Position numbers and translations under genes: made by a program. A DNA stretch of 8,357 nt from the NCBI GenBank assembly GCA_030673345.1, contig DAOVJH010000044.1, positions 1 through 8,357 of the forward strand, written 5' to 3'. Origin of the DNA: Pseudomonadota bacterium (GTDB lineage: Bacteria > Pseudomonadota > Gammaproteobacteria > SZUA-229). The notes under the pieces were generated by a model. That model ran no database searches, was not told the DNA's origin, and saw only the letters and a program-made list of their open reading frames with translations. Shown here one piece after another: positions 1-7,221 of the stretch; the stretch's first letter is position 1, and each line of letters starts with the position of its first letter.

Positions 1-321
1 ACGGAAAACCAGAAGATTGCACCGCCAAAACGTGAAGGCATGAAATCGGATATGGAATCACTGATCCATCACTTCAAATTATTTACCGAAGGTTTCTGTC
101 TGCCTGAAGGTGAGGCTTATGCTGCAGTCGAACATCCTAAAGGTGAGTTCGGCTGTTACCTGATATCTGATGGTGCTAACAAGCCTTATCGTTTGAAAAT
201 TCGTGCGCCGGGTTTTGTGCATCTGTCTGCGTTAGATGAAATGGTGAGTGGACACATGCTGGCTGACGTCGTTGCGATAATCGGTACGCAGGATATCGTG
301 TTCGGTGAGGTGGATCGATAA
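1..321 (+). CDS. nuoD: NADH-quinone oxidoreductase subunit D, C-terminal fragment
   Basis: This is the last 106 codons of NuoD (49-kDa subunit); the start lies upstream of the window and the frame is open from base 1. With NuoB, NuoD forms the quinone-reduction pocket at the base of the complex I peripheral arm and is related to the large subunit of NiFe hydrogenases. The visible part holds the highly conserved tail: [19 protein letters not shown], then [25 protein letters not shown] in pieces, then [20 protein letters not shown], ending GEVDR. The first ATG at 40 is an internal methionine, not the start, because the conserved family sequence continues upstream of it. The TAA stop shares its last A with the nuoE ATG (TAATG), which suggests coupled translation. 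Whether NuoD is fused to NuoC, as in enterics, cannot be seen here. Identification is certain from the conserved tail and the gene order. Confidence 0.97.
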   Translation, partial: TENQKIAPPKREGMKSDMESLIHHFKLFTEGFCLPEGEAYAAVEHPKGEFGCYLISDGANKPYRLKIRAPGFVHLSALDEMVSGHMLADVVAIIGTQDIVFGEVDR

Positions 322-824
322 TGACTACAGATACGATTGAAATAACAGAATTGTCGGCTCACGCTCGCGAAGAGATTGATGAGCTGCTGTCGCATTTTCC
401 AGCAGACCAGAAAAAGTCAGCTCTGTTGGGCGCGCTCAATGTCGTACAGCATGAGAACAAAGGATTCTTGACTGAAGAGTTAATGGTTTTGGTCGCTGAT
501 TATCTGGATCTTGCAAAGATCGAAGTGTACGAAGTTGCCAGTTTTTATTCGATGTATGAATTAAAGCCGGTGGCACGTAATAATGTCGCTATCTGCACCA
601 ACATCTGCTGCATGCTGATGGGGTCGCAGACCATCGTCGATCACGTCGAGAAAAAATTAAATATCAAGATTGGTGAAAGTACCGATGACGGTCGCATCTA
701 TCTCAAGAAAGAAGAAGAATGTCTTGCAGCTTGTGCCGGCGGCCCGATGATGCAGGTAAATCACGTTTACTATGAAAATCTTACGCCTGAAATGGTCGAT
801 GAGATTTTAGATGGTCTGGAGTAA
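321..824 (+). CDS. nuoE: NADH-quinone oxidoreductase subunit E (24-kDa, [2Fe-2S] N1a)
   Basis: NuoE, 167 residues, is a normal length for the family. It pairs with NuoF in the NADH-oxidising tip of complex I and carries the [2Fe-2S] cluster N1a in a thioredoxin-like fold. The N-terminal helical part (about residues 10-85) contains [18 protein letters not shown] and the family stretch EVASFYSMY. The cluster ligands are readable as C92-x4-C97 and C134-x3-C138 ([16 protein letters not shown]). An additional cysteine, C96, lies directly beside ligand C97; many homologues have serine or another residue there. The start at 321 overlaps the nuoD stop and has a GAGGTG Shine-Dalgarno at 307-312, 8 bases upstream. 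The gene is followed after 8 bases by nuoF, the usual order. The identification is secure; only the effect of the extra cysteine is open. Confidence 0.98.
   Translation: MTTDTIEITELSAHAREEIDELLSHFPADQKKSALLGALNVVQHENKGFLTEELMVLVADYLDLAKIEVYEVASFYSMYELKPVARNNVAICTNICCMLMGSQTIVDHVEKKLNIKIGESTDDGRIYLKKEEECLAACAGGPMMQVNHVYYENLTPEMVDEILDGLE
818..821 (+). promoter_or_regulatory. Weak, distant ribosome binding site of nuoF
   Basis: GGAG at the end of nuoE, just before its TAA stop, is the only Shine-Dalgarno-like string ahead of the nuoF ATG at 833. The 11-base spacing is long. Efficient nuoF translation may therefore depend on ribosomes finishing nuoE 8 bases upstream. This is an inference from spacing alone. 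Confidence 0.4.
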
Positions 825-832
825 TTGGTCGT

Positions 833-2179
833 ATGTCATCATCAAGTACAGTGAAGCCAGCCACTAAGGCTACCAGCACCAAACCAGAGGTTAATACTAA
901 AAACGAGCAGGTATGTTTTGCGACGTTACAGTATGAAGGTGAATCATGGTCTTATGAGAACTATCTGAAAACAGGTGGTTACCAGGCGTGGCGAAAAATT
1001 CTTGAAGAAAAAATTTCTCCGGAAGATGTTGTAGAAGAGATCAAAAAATCAGGTCTTCGTGGTCGTGGTGGTGCTGGTTTTCCTACTGGTCTGAAGTGGA
1101 GCTTCATGCCACGTACGGCGCCGGTACAAAAATACCTGGTGTGTAATTCAGACGAGTCAGAGCCTGGTACCTGTAAAGACAGAGAAATTCTGCGTTATAA
1201 CCCGCATGCATTAGTGGAAGGTATGATGATCGGCTGTTATGCCATGGGTGCCACCCACGGTTATAACTACATGCGTGGCGAGTTTATGGACGAGCCGGCA
1301 ATCCACTTTAAGCAGGCCTTAAAAGAAGCTTACGAAAACGGCCTGTTAGGCGAAAATATTTTGGGTACCGATGTTTCGATCGACCTGCATGCGTCATTAG
1401 GTGCCGGTGCTTATATCTGCGGTGAAGAAACAGCCCTGTTGAATTCACTGGAAGGTAAGCGTGGACTGCCGCGTTTTAAACCGCCGTTCCCTGCAAACTT
1501 TGGTCTGTACGGTAAACCCACGACGATTAATAACACTGAAACACTTTCATCGATCCCTGCCATCATGCGCAATGGTGGTGAGTGGTTCCAGAATTTAGGT
1601 ATTCCGAACAGCGGCGGCGTTAAGCTGTTTTCGATTTCAGGTCATGTGAACAATCCTGGCAACTTTGAGATTCCGATGGGTACTTCATTTGCTGACCTGT
1701 TAGAGATGGCTGGCGGTGTAAAAGACGGCCGTAAATTAAAAGCGGTTATCCCCGGTGGTTCATCTGTTCCCGTCGTGCCCGGTGATATCATGATGAAAGC
1801 CAACATGGATTATGACTCCATCGTTGAAGCCGGTTCGATGTTAGGTTCAGGTGCGGTCATCGTGATGGATGAAACCACTGATATGGTGCAGGCACTGCGC
1901 CGTATCTCACAGTTTTATTTTTCAGAATCCTGTGGCCAATGCACACCATGCCGTGAGGGTACCGGCTGGCTGTATCGTATGCTGACGCGTATCGTGGAAG
2001 GCAAGGGCAGGATGGAAGATCTCGATAAACTCGATGACGTTGCCAGTAAGATCGAAGGCAGAACTATCTGTGCTCTGGGTGATGCAGCAGCGATGCCTGT
2101 TCGCAGTTTCCTCAAGCATTTCCGTCCCGAGTTCGAATATTACGTTGAACATAAACACAGCATGGTGAAGGCAGCGTAA
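833..2179 (+). CDS. nuoF: NADH-quinone oxidoreductase subunit F (51-kDa, FMN/NADH-binding)
   Basis: NuoF, 448 residues, oxidises NADH, passes the hydride to FMN and hands electrons to its [4Fe-4S] cluster N3. The glycine-rich FMN/NADH loop [13 protein letters not shown] starts at residue 74. [10 protein letters not shown] follows at 104; E110 aligns with E. coli NuoF E95, an acidic residue near the nucleotide that favours NADH over NADPH. The second nucleotide motif [19 protein letters not shown] starts at 190. The N3 ligands are C367, C370 and C373 ([14 protein letters not shown]) plus C413 (TICALGD). The first 25 or so residues are Ser/Thr/Lys-rich and not part of the conserved core. The ATG at 833 is preceded only by a distant GGAG (818-821). 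The next in-frame ATG would remove conserved sequence, so 833 is the best start. The TAA stop overlaps the nuoG ATG as TAATG. Family assignment is certain; the exact N-terminus is less so. Confidence 0.98.
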   Translation: MSSSSTVKPATKATSTKPEVNTKNEQVCFATLQYEGESWSYENYLKTGGYQAWRKILEEKISPEDVVEEIKKSGLRGRGGAGFPTGLKWSFMPRTAPVQKYLVCNSDESEPGTCKDREILRYNPHALVEGMMIGCYAMGATHGYNYMRGEFMDEPAIHFKQALKEAYENGLLGENILGTDVSIDLHASLGAGAYICGEETALLNSLEGKRGLPRFKPPFPANFGLYGKPTTINNTETLSSIPAIMRNGGEWFQNLGIPNSGGVKLFSISGHVNNPGNFEIPMGTSFADLLEMAGGVKDGRKLKAVIPGGSSVPVVPGDIMMKANMDYDSIVEAGSMLGSGAVIVMDETTDMVQALRRISQFYFSESCGQCTPCREGTGWLYRMLTRIVEGKGRMEDLDKLDDVASKIEGRTICALGDAAAMPVRSFLKHFRPEFEYYVEHKHSMVKAA

Positions 2180-4695
2180 TGTCAGAAACAAATACTACTA
2201 TAGAAACAGTAACTATCACTGTCGATGGACAGGAAGTGCAGGCGCCTAAAGGTGCGATGCTGATCGAAGTTACTGACGCACAAAATATTAAAGTGCCGCG
2301 TTTTTGTTATCACAAAAAACTGGCGATCTCTGCGAACTGCCGTATGTGCCTGGTCGAGGTAGAAAAAGCGCCGAAACCAATGCCTGCCTGTGCAACACCG
2401 GTAATGGAAGGCATGATCGTGCACACGCATTCGCAATATGCCAAAGACGCACAGAAATCCGTGATGGAGTTTCTGCTGATCAACCATCCGCTTGACTGTC
2501 CTATCTGTGATCAGGGCGGTGAGTGTGAGCTGCAGGATGTTGCCGTTGCTTATGGGCAGTCTGTTTCTGAATACACTGAAGCGAAACGTGTTGTTTTTGA
2601 TAAAAATATAGGTCCGTTGATTACGACAGAATTGACCCGCTGTATTCACTGTACCCGCTGCGTTCGTTTTGGACGTGATATAGCCGGTATCCGTGAACTG
2701 GGTATGACCGGTCGTGGTGAAGAATCATTGATAACCACTTTTGTCGATGAATGCTTTAATTCTGAGATGTCAGGCAATGCAATTGATGTCTGTCCGGTAG
2801 GTGCGTTAACGGCAAAACCTTCGCGTTTTAAAGGACGTGCGTGGGAGATGGTCCAGCATAAAACTATCGCGCCACATGACTGCATTGGTTCAAACGTTTA
2901 CGTGCACACGCTGCGTGGTGAAGTGGTGCGTGTAGTGCCTTGTGAGAATGAGGCGATCAATGAGGTCTGGATCTCGGACCGTGACCGCTTCAGTTATGAA
3001 GGTGTTGATGCGGATGACCGTTTGACGACACCGATGATCAAGCGTGATGGTCAATGGCAGACGGCTAACTGGGATGAAGCATTACAGCTGGTTGCGGATA
3101 AATTTAAGACTGTTGCTGACCTTAAGGTACAGCAGGCAGAAGCAGAAGCGGCTCTCGATGACAAAGAGGCTGATGCAGATACAGAGGCTGCTACAGATGC
3201 AGAGGCATCTGTAGCAGAGAACGAAACCGCAGAGCAAATTAATACTGAAATGGCAGCGTTGGTCTCTGTGAATTCAACATTGGAAGAGCAGTACCTTACG
3301 CAGAAGTTGATGCGTGTATTAGGTTGTGGCAGTGTCGATCACCGCTTACGCCAGTCTGACTTTTCAGATCAGGATGCTGCGCCGGTCATGCCGTGGTTAG
3401 GTCAGGATATCGAACAGCTTGAAAAACTTAATGCAGCTTTATTGATCGGTTCAAATGTTCGTAAAGAGCAGCCGATAGCTAATCTGCGTTTACGTAAAGC
3501 GACGCTAAACAACAACGCGAAGATCTCTTTTGTAAATCCTCGTCAGTATGATTTCAATTTTGACGTTGCTAATAATATTTCAGTCGCACAACAGAACATG
3601 GTTGCAGAACTCGCCGCGATTGCTGCTGTGGTCTACAAACTGAGTGGTAATTCAGCACCGGCAAATCTAGCTGATGCTGTGAAGGCTGCAAAAATTAGTA
3701 AAACACACAAAGAGATCGCGCAACAGTTAACTGATGCTGGATCAGCAACGGTATTGCTCGGCAATATCGCAAACATGCATCCACAGCTTTCAGCTTTGCG
3801 TGCACTCGCTGAAGCGATAGCAAAAGAGACTAATAGTGCTTTTGGTTATTTGACCGAAGGTTGTAATTCAGCCGGTGCATGGCTGGCCGGTGCGGTTCCG
3901 CACCGTGGTGCGGGCGGCTCGACTGAAGATGTTGTCGTCGGTAAAAATCTCGCTGAGATAACAAAAGAGAAACTGGCTGCTTGCCTGTTGCTCAATATCG
4001 AACCTGATACTGATGCTGCTGATGCGAATGCGTTGATGGCAACTTTGAAAGATGCTGACTTCGTAGTATCAGTTTCAGCGTATAACTCCGCATCGGTCAA
4101 ACAAGTGGCTGATGTGATGTTACCGGCAGCCAGCTTTATGGAAACTTCTGGCACCTATGTGAATGCAGAAGGTTTCTGGCAGAGTTTTAAAGGGGTGGTT
4201 GAGCCAAAAGGCGAAGCACGTCCTGCGTGGAAGATATTGCGAGTGCTGGGTAACCTCACTGGCGTGGATGGGTTTGAATATCTTTCTTCAGAAGATGTAA
4301 AAGCAGAGCTTCGTTCGCAGTGTGAATCTATCGAGTTATCTAATGCTCTGGATAGTTCTGCGACGGTTAAGGTTGATTCAACAACCGGTATGCACCGTTC
4401 ATCAGACGTGCCGATGTACGCGACTGATGCGATCGTTCGGCGCGCGGTTTCATTACAGAAAACAGTTGATGCGCAGTCGATATGTGTGCGTTTGAACAGT
4501 GCCGAGGCAGAACGTCTTGGTGTTAGCGCAGCTTCAACCGTTACGGTGAAGCAGGGTAATAACAGTGCAGAGCTTACGCTTGTTATTGATGAAACGATCC
4601 CTGATGCATCAGCATGGATTCCATTAGCGGTTCAAGGAAATGATGCGCTTGGTTCTGCTTTCGCAGCGGTAAATATTGAAGGAGCAGGCGCATGA
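2179..4695 (+). CDS. nuoG: NADH-quinone oxidoreductase subunit G (75-kDa, multi-cluster)
   Basis: NuoG, 838 residues, is the large iron-sulfur subunit of the peripheral arm. In order: a ferredoxin-like domain with [2Fe-2S] N1b ligands C43, C54, C57 and C71; the His-Cys3 site for N5 at H103, C107, C110 and C116 ([14 protein letters not shown]); the N4 site at C155, C158, C161 and C205; and a molybdopterin-oxidoreductase-like domain from about residue 225 that in this family binds no cofactor. The N7 cysteines of E. coli and Thermus NuoG are absent: the region reads HDCIGSNVY and ISDRDRF. Residues 316-358 form an acidic Ala/Glu/Asp-rich stretch that I do not recognise from homologues. The family continues at [13 protein letters not shown] and [10 protein letters not shown]. 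The start has GAAGG at 2167-2171, 7 bases upstream, and overlaps the nuoF stop. The end overlaps nuoH as ATGA. The frame stays open and conserved sequence resumes after the insert, so there is no frameshift. Confidence 0.98.
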   Translation: MSETNTTIETVTITVDGQEVQAPKGAMLIEVTDAQNIKVPRFCYHKKLAISANCRMCLVEVEKAPKPMPACATPVMEGMIVHTHSQYAKDAQKSVMEFLLINHPLDCPICDQGGECELQDVAVAYGQSVSEYTEAKRVVFDKNIGPLITTELTRCIHCTRCVRFGRDIAGIRELGMTGRGEESLITTFVDECFNSEMSGNAIDVCPVGALTAKPSRFKGRAWEMVQHKTIAPHDCIGSNVYVHTLRGEVVRVVPCENEAINEVWISDRDRFSYEGVDADDRLTTPMIKRDGQWQTANWDEALQLVADKFKTVADLKVQQAEAEAALDDKEADADTEAATDAEASVAENETAEQINTEMAALVSVNSTLEEQYLTQKLMRVLGCGSVDHRLRQSDFSDQDAAPVMPWLGQDIEQLEKLNAALLIGSNVRKEQPIANLRLRKATLNNNAKISFVNPRQYDFNFDVANNISVAQQNMVAELAAIAAVVYKLSGNSAPANLADAVKAAKISKTHKEIAQQLTDAGSATVLLGNIANMHPQLSALRALAEAIAKETNSAFGYLTEGCNSAGAWLAGAVPHRGAGGSTEDVVVGKNLAEITKEKLAACLLLNIEPDTDAADANALMATLKDADFVVSVSAYNSASVKQVADVMLPAASFMETSGTYVNAEGFWQSFKGVVEPKGEARPAWKILRVLGNLTGVDGFEYLSSEDVKAELRSQCESIELSNALDSSATVKVDSTTGMHRSSDVPMYATDAIVRRAVSLQKTVDAQSICVRLNSAEAERLGVSAASTVTVKQGNNSAELTLVIDETIPDASAWIPLAVQGNDALGSAFAAVNIEGAGA
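3166..3219 (+). repeat. Imperfect 18-bp tandem repeat inside nuoG (three units)
   Basis: Three consecutive 18-base units start at 3166, 3184 and 3202, each beginning GAGGC and in frame with nuoG. Units one and two match at about 15 of 18 bases; unit three is more diverged. They encode the hexapeptides [12 protein letters not shown] and EASVAE (residues 330-347). Because the unit is a multiple of three, gain or loss of copies would keep nuoG in frame. The surrounding codons ([10 protein letters not shown] before, NETAEQ after) have the same acidic, alanine-rich character. Confidence 0.7.
3188..3217 (+). repeat. Perfect 13-bp inverted repeat with 4-base loop inside nuoG
   Basis: CTGCTACAGATGC at 3188-3200 and its exact reverse complement GCATCTGTAGCAG at 3205-3217 are separated by AGAG. 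On mRNA this would form a 13-bp hairpin with a tetraloop. No run of T follows (the next bases are AGAACGAAAC), so it does not look like an intrinsic terminator, and it sits in the middle of an intact reading frame. It overlaps the tandem repeat and the acidic insertion. The match is read directly from the sequence; any function is unknown. Confidence 0.85.
4679..4684 (+). promoter_or_regulatory. Ribosome binding site of nuoH
   Basis: AAGGAG lies 7 bases before the nuoH ATG and inside the last codons of nuoG. It is the closest match to the Shine-Dalgarno consensus of any junction in the window. It supports the ATGA-overlapping start at 4692 and suggests strong independent initiation at the switch from peripheral-arm to membrane genes. 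Confidence 0.75.
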
Positions 4696-5780
4696 TCGAA
4701 TCAATAGCGGATTTTTTCGCTCCTGCAATTGCACTGTGGCTGGAAGTATGGGCCTGGTTCCCTGCAGATATGCAGACGTTATTATTAATCCTTGGCAAGA
4801 TCGTACTGATCCTGGCGCCTTTGATGATCTGTGTGGCATACATCACTTATGCCGAGCGTAAAATTATCGGTTACATGCAGATCCGTATCGGCCCGAATCG
4901 TGTCGGTTTCCGTGGCTGGCTACAGCCGATCGCGGATGCCATGAAGCTGATGTTCAAAGAAGTCATCATCCCGACCAAATCAGATAAGTACTTGTTCTTG
5001 ATCGCACCAGTATTGTCTATCATGCCAGCGCTGGCAGCGTGGGCAGTAATCCCGTTTGATCGAGGCATGGCGTTAACCGATGTGAATGCCGGTCTGCTCT
5101 ACGTGTTGGCGCTGACCTCTATCGGTGTCTATGGTGTGATTATTGCCGGTTGGGCATCAAATTCAAAATACGCTATCTTGAGTTCGCTGCGTGTTGGTGC
5201 ACAGATTGTTGCTTATGAGATCGCCATGGGTTTTGCACTGGTCGGTGTATTGATGGCCAGTGGCAGTTTGAACATGAGTGATATCGTTGAAGGGCAGTCC
5301 GGCGGCTTCTGGAGCTGGTATATCTGGCCTCTATTACCAATGTTCTTCGTGTATTTTATCTCTGGTGTAGCAGAAACCAACCGTGCGCCGTTTGACGTGG
5401 CTGAGGGTGAGTCTGAAATTGTTGCCGGTTTCCATGTGGAATATTCGGGCATGGCGTTCGCGGTATTTTTCCTTGCGGAATACGCCAACATTATTTTGAT
5501 CTCTGCGCTAACGGCAATGCTGTTCCTCGGTGGCTGGCTGTCGCCGTTTGAAGGTGTACTGGATGCGGACCACTGGTTGGCTGCCACCAGTTTCTTCTGG
5601 TTCTTTGGCAAGGCCTGTATCTTTGCTTTCTGTTTCCTCTGGTTCCGCGCCACCTTCCCGCGCTATCGTTATGACCAGATTATGCGTTTAGGGTGGAAAG
5701 TATTTATTCCTGTCACCATCGTCTGGCTGTTTGTTGAAGCCGTGATGGTCGTGGCTGAAGTTGGTCCCTGGGCGGTATAG
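4692..5780 (+). CDS. nuoH: NADH-quinone oxidoreductase subunit H (membrane quinone-channel subunit)
   Basis: NuoH (ND1), 362 residues, is the membrane subunit that docks the peripheral arm and forms the quinone access channel and the start of the proton path. The conserved loop [20 protein letters not shown] is at 53-72. The stretch [19 protein letters not shown] is at 153-171, with E176 in the following helix. The family signature [20 protein letters not shown] is at 227-246, with the acidic loop residues E238, E240 and E242. About eight transmembrane segments are apparent, roughly 28-52, 100-120, 134-154, 172-192, 210-227, 254-280, 297-317 and 337-357. The ATG overlaps the nuoG TGA and has a strong AAGGAG at 4679-4684, 7 bases upstream. 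Length and motifs are typical of bacterial NuoH; nothing is missing. Confidence 0.98.
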   Translation: MIESIADFFAPAIALWLEVWAWFPADMQTLLLILGKIVLILAPLMICVAYITYAERKIIGYMQIRIGPNRVGFRGWLQPIADAMKLMFKEVIIPTKSDKYLFLIAPVLSIMPALAAWAVIPFDRGMALTDVNAGLLYVLALTSIGVYGVIIAGWASNSKYAILSSLRVGAQIVAYEIAMGFALVGVLMASGSLNMSDIVEGQSGGFWSWYIWPLLPMFFVYFISGVAETNRAPFDVAEGESEIVAGFHVEYSGMAFAVFFLAEYANIILISALTAMLFLGGWLSPFEGVLDADHWLAATSFFWFFGKACIFAFCFLWFRATFPRYRYDQIMRLGWKVFIPVTIVWLFVEAVMVVAEVGPWAV

Positions 5781-5784
5781 GTAG
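5779..5784 (+). promoter_or_regulatory. Weak ribosome binding site of nuoI
   Basis: AGGTAG overlaps the nuoH stop codon and lies only 4 bases before the nuoI ATG at 5789. Both the match and the spacing are poor, so nuoI translation is probably coupled to termination of nuoH 8 bases upstream. Confidence 0.35.
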
Positions 5785-5788
5785 CGAT

Positions 5789-6277
5789 ATGGAAACAATA
5801 AAACATTTTTTCAAGAGCTTCCTTTTCTGGGAATTATTTAAAGGCCTGGGTGTTACCGGCCGTTATCTGTTTGCGCGGAAAATTACTGTCCAGTATCCAG
5901 AAGAGAAAACACCGATGTCGCCGCGTTTCCGTGGTCTGCATGCGCAGCGCCGATATGCGAACGGGGAAGAGCGCTGTATCGCCTGTAAGATGTGTGAAGC
6001 GGTTTGTCCTGCGCTGGCGATCACCATCGATTCAGAAGAACGTGAAGATGGTACGCGTCGCACGACACGTTACGACATCGATTTATTCAAGTGCATCTAT
6101 TGCGGTTTCTGTGAAGAGGCCTGCCCGGTAGATGCCATCGTAGAGACGCATATTTTTGAGTACCACTTCGAAGAGCATGGTCAGCAGGTAATGACGAAAG
6201 AAAAGCTGCTCGAGATCGGCGATAAATACGAAGCAGAGATTGCTGCCAATAAACAGGCGGATGCGGCTTACCGCTAG
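5789..6277 (+). CDS. nuoI: NADH-quinone oxidoreductase subunit I (23-kDa, two [4Fe-4S] clusters)
   Basis: NuoI (TYKY subunit), 162 residues, holds clusters N6a and N6b, which carry electrons from NuoG towards N2 in NuoB and the quinone. Two ferredoxin-type motifs are intact: C63-x2-C66-x2-C69-x3-C73-P and C102-x2-C105-x2-C108-x3-C112-P. Cluster N6a is formed by the first three Cys of one motif with the last Cys of the other, as usual for 2x[4Fe-4S] ferredoxin folds. The N-terminus ([21 protein letters not shown] in outline) is the amphipathic helix that anchors NuoI on the membrane arm, and [19 protein letters not shown] follows as in proteobacterial homologues. The tail (about 142-162) is charged and variable. 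The gene lies 8 bases after nuoH and 22 bases before nuoJ. The length is standard and the assignment certain. Confidence 0.98.
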   Translation: METIKHFFKSFLFWELFKGLGVTGRYLFARKITVQYPEEKTPMSPRFRGLHAQRRYANGEERCIACKMCEAVCPALAITIDSEEREDGTRRTTRYDIDLFKCIYCGFCEEACPVDAIVETHIFEYHFEEHGQQVMTKEKLLEIGDKYEAEIAANKQADAAYR

Positions 6278-6299
6278 GAATGTAACTTAGGAAAAAAGC

Positions 6300-6914
6300 A
6301 TGACGATTACTGACTTTTTATTTTTTGCTTTTGCCGGTGTGACGGTTGCCGCTGCACTCGGTGTGGTGGCGTCCAGGAACCCGGTACATTCTGCATTGTT
6401 TCTAGTGCTGACATTTTTTAGCTGCTCTGCGATCTGGCTGATGCTGGAAGCAGAATTTTTAGCTATTACCCTGGTCCTGGTATACGTCGGCGCAGTAATG
6501 GTACTGTTCCTGTTCGTGGTGATGATGCTGGATATCAATGTTGCGAAGATGCGTGAAGGCTTTGTCTCTTATCTGCCGGTGGGTATTCTATTTGCACTCT
6601 TGATGCTTGGACTAATGGTCTACGTGGTGGGTCCTGTCGGTCCCGATGTGATGGGTACGGCTGCGTTGGATAATGCAGTGAAGCATGCTGCTGACTACAG
6701 TAATACGGAAGCGCTGGGTGAAATACTATATACCGATTATGTGCTGGCTTTTGAGATTGCAGCCATCATCCTGTTGGTAGCAATCATTGCCGCTATATCG
6801 TTAACACTGCGCAGACGGCCAGCAACAAAATATCAGACGCCAGGCAAACAGATTAAAGTGAAGCGTGATGACCGTCTGAAAATCATCGAGTCTGATGCCG
6901 AGGTACTGAAATGA
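6300..6914 (+). CDS. nuoJ: NADH-quinone oxidoreductase subunit J (membrane subunit, ND6-like)
   Basis: NuoJ (ND6), 204 residues, is a membrane-arm subunit between NuoH and NuoK in the central proton-transfer axis. Five transmembrane segments are visible at about 4-24, 29-49, 54-77, 91-112 and 146-170. The conserved third helix with [16 protein letters not shown] (61-76) is the region that forms a pi-bulge in solved complex I structures and is linked to coupling of quinone reduction to pumping. [13 protein letters not shown] at 27-39 and E50/E52 are also family features. The C-terminal 34 residues are a basic cytoplasmic tail with the family pattern [22 protein letters not shown] at 6289-6292 sits 7 bases before the ATG, in the longest intergenic gap of the window (22 bases). 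The TGA stop overlaps nuoK as ATGA. Confidence 0.97.
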   Translation: MTITDFLFFAFAGVTVAAALGVVASRNPVHSALFLVLTFFSCSAIWLMLEAEFLAITLVLVYVGAVMVLFLFVVMMLDINVAKMREGFVSYLPVGILFALLMLGLMVYVVGPVGPDVMGTAALDNAVKHAADYSNTEALGEILYTDYVLAFEIAAIILLVAIIAAISLTLRRRPATKYQTPGKQIKVKRDDRLKIIESDAEVLK

Positions 6915-7216
6915 TCGGTTTAACCAGTTATCTAACTCTGGGTGCAATTCTGTTTGCTATCAGCGTCGCCGGTATTTTTCTTAATAGAAAAAATATCGTC
7001 GTTTTGTTGATGTGTATCGAATTGATGCTGCTCGCGGCAAACATTAATTTTATCGCTTTCTCTCATTATCTAAACGATTCAGCTGGCCAGGTCTTCGTGT
7101 TCTTTATTCTTACTGTTGCAGCTGCTGAAGCTGCTATCGGTCTGGCGATACTTGTTACCCTGTTCCGAAGCCGCCGCACCATCGATGTCGAAGAACTCGA
7201 CGCATTAAAAGGATAA
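6911..7216 (+). CDS. nuoK: NADH-quinone oxidoreductase subunit K (membrane subunit, ND4L-like)
   Basis: NuoK (ND4L), 101 residues, is a three-helix membrane subunit with a proton channel between NuoJ and NuoN. Helices are at about 5-23, 28-52 and 60-84. The two buried glutamates essential for pumping in E. coli (E36 and E72) correspond to E37 in [16 protein letters not shown] and E73 in [12 protein letters not shown]. The length matches the family norm of about 100. GAGGT at 6900-6904, 7 bases upstream, and the ATGA overlap with nuoJ support the start. The end, [12 protein letters not shown], is the usual proteobacterial tail. nuoL begins 5 bases after the stop. Confidence 0.98.
   Translation: MIGLTSYLTLGAILFAISVAGIFLNRKNIVVLLMCIELMLLAANINFIAFSHYLNDSAGQVFVFFILTVAAAEAAIGLAILVTLFRSRRTIDVEELDALKG
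7209..7213 (+). promoter_or_regulatory. Ribosome binding site that decides the nuoL start
   Basis: AAGGA lies 8 bases before the ATG at 7222, within the last codons of nuoK. Two further in-frame ATGs at 7231 and 7234 are 17 and 20 bases away, too far for good spacing, so 7222 is preferred. Confidence 0.65.
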
Positions 7217-7221
7217 GCCTG

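Noticed and set aside
40..42. ATG at 40 as the start of a separate small gene
   Set aside because: The frame is open from base 1, and conserved NuoD sequence ([10 protein letters not shown]) precedes the ATG, so it is an internal methionine.
2182..2649. 155-codon open frame on the - strand opposite the start of nuoG
   Set aside because: It lies wholly opposite well-conserved NuoG cluster-binding sequence, its translation has no recognisable domain, and it is best explained as a shadow of codon bias.
3888..3905. Short GC-rich hairpin (8-bp stem CGGTGCGG / CCGCACCG) in nuoG
   Set aside because: It encodes the conserved GAVPHRG motif, so the match is likely a by-product of codon choice. No T-run follows and the frame continues.
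3846..4154. 102-codon and similar open frames on the - strand within nuoG and nuoL (also 7863-8177)
   Set aside because: They are antisense to conserved coding sequence and have no recognisable domain.
5213..5653. 146-codon open frame on the - strand opposite nuoH
   Set aside because: It is fully antisense to conserved NuoH membrane segments; the polar, low-information translation is typical of the complement of hydrophobic codons.
6278..6299. Intergenic gap between nuoI and nuoJ as a possible terminator or internal promoter
   Set aside because: At 22 bases it holds only the nuoJ ribosome binding site; there is no inverted repeat, and it is too short for a complete promoter.
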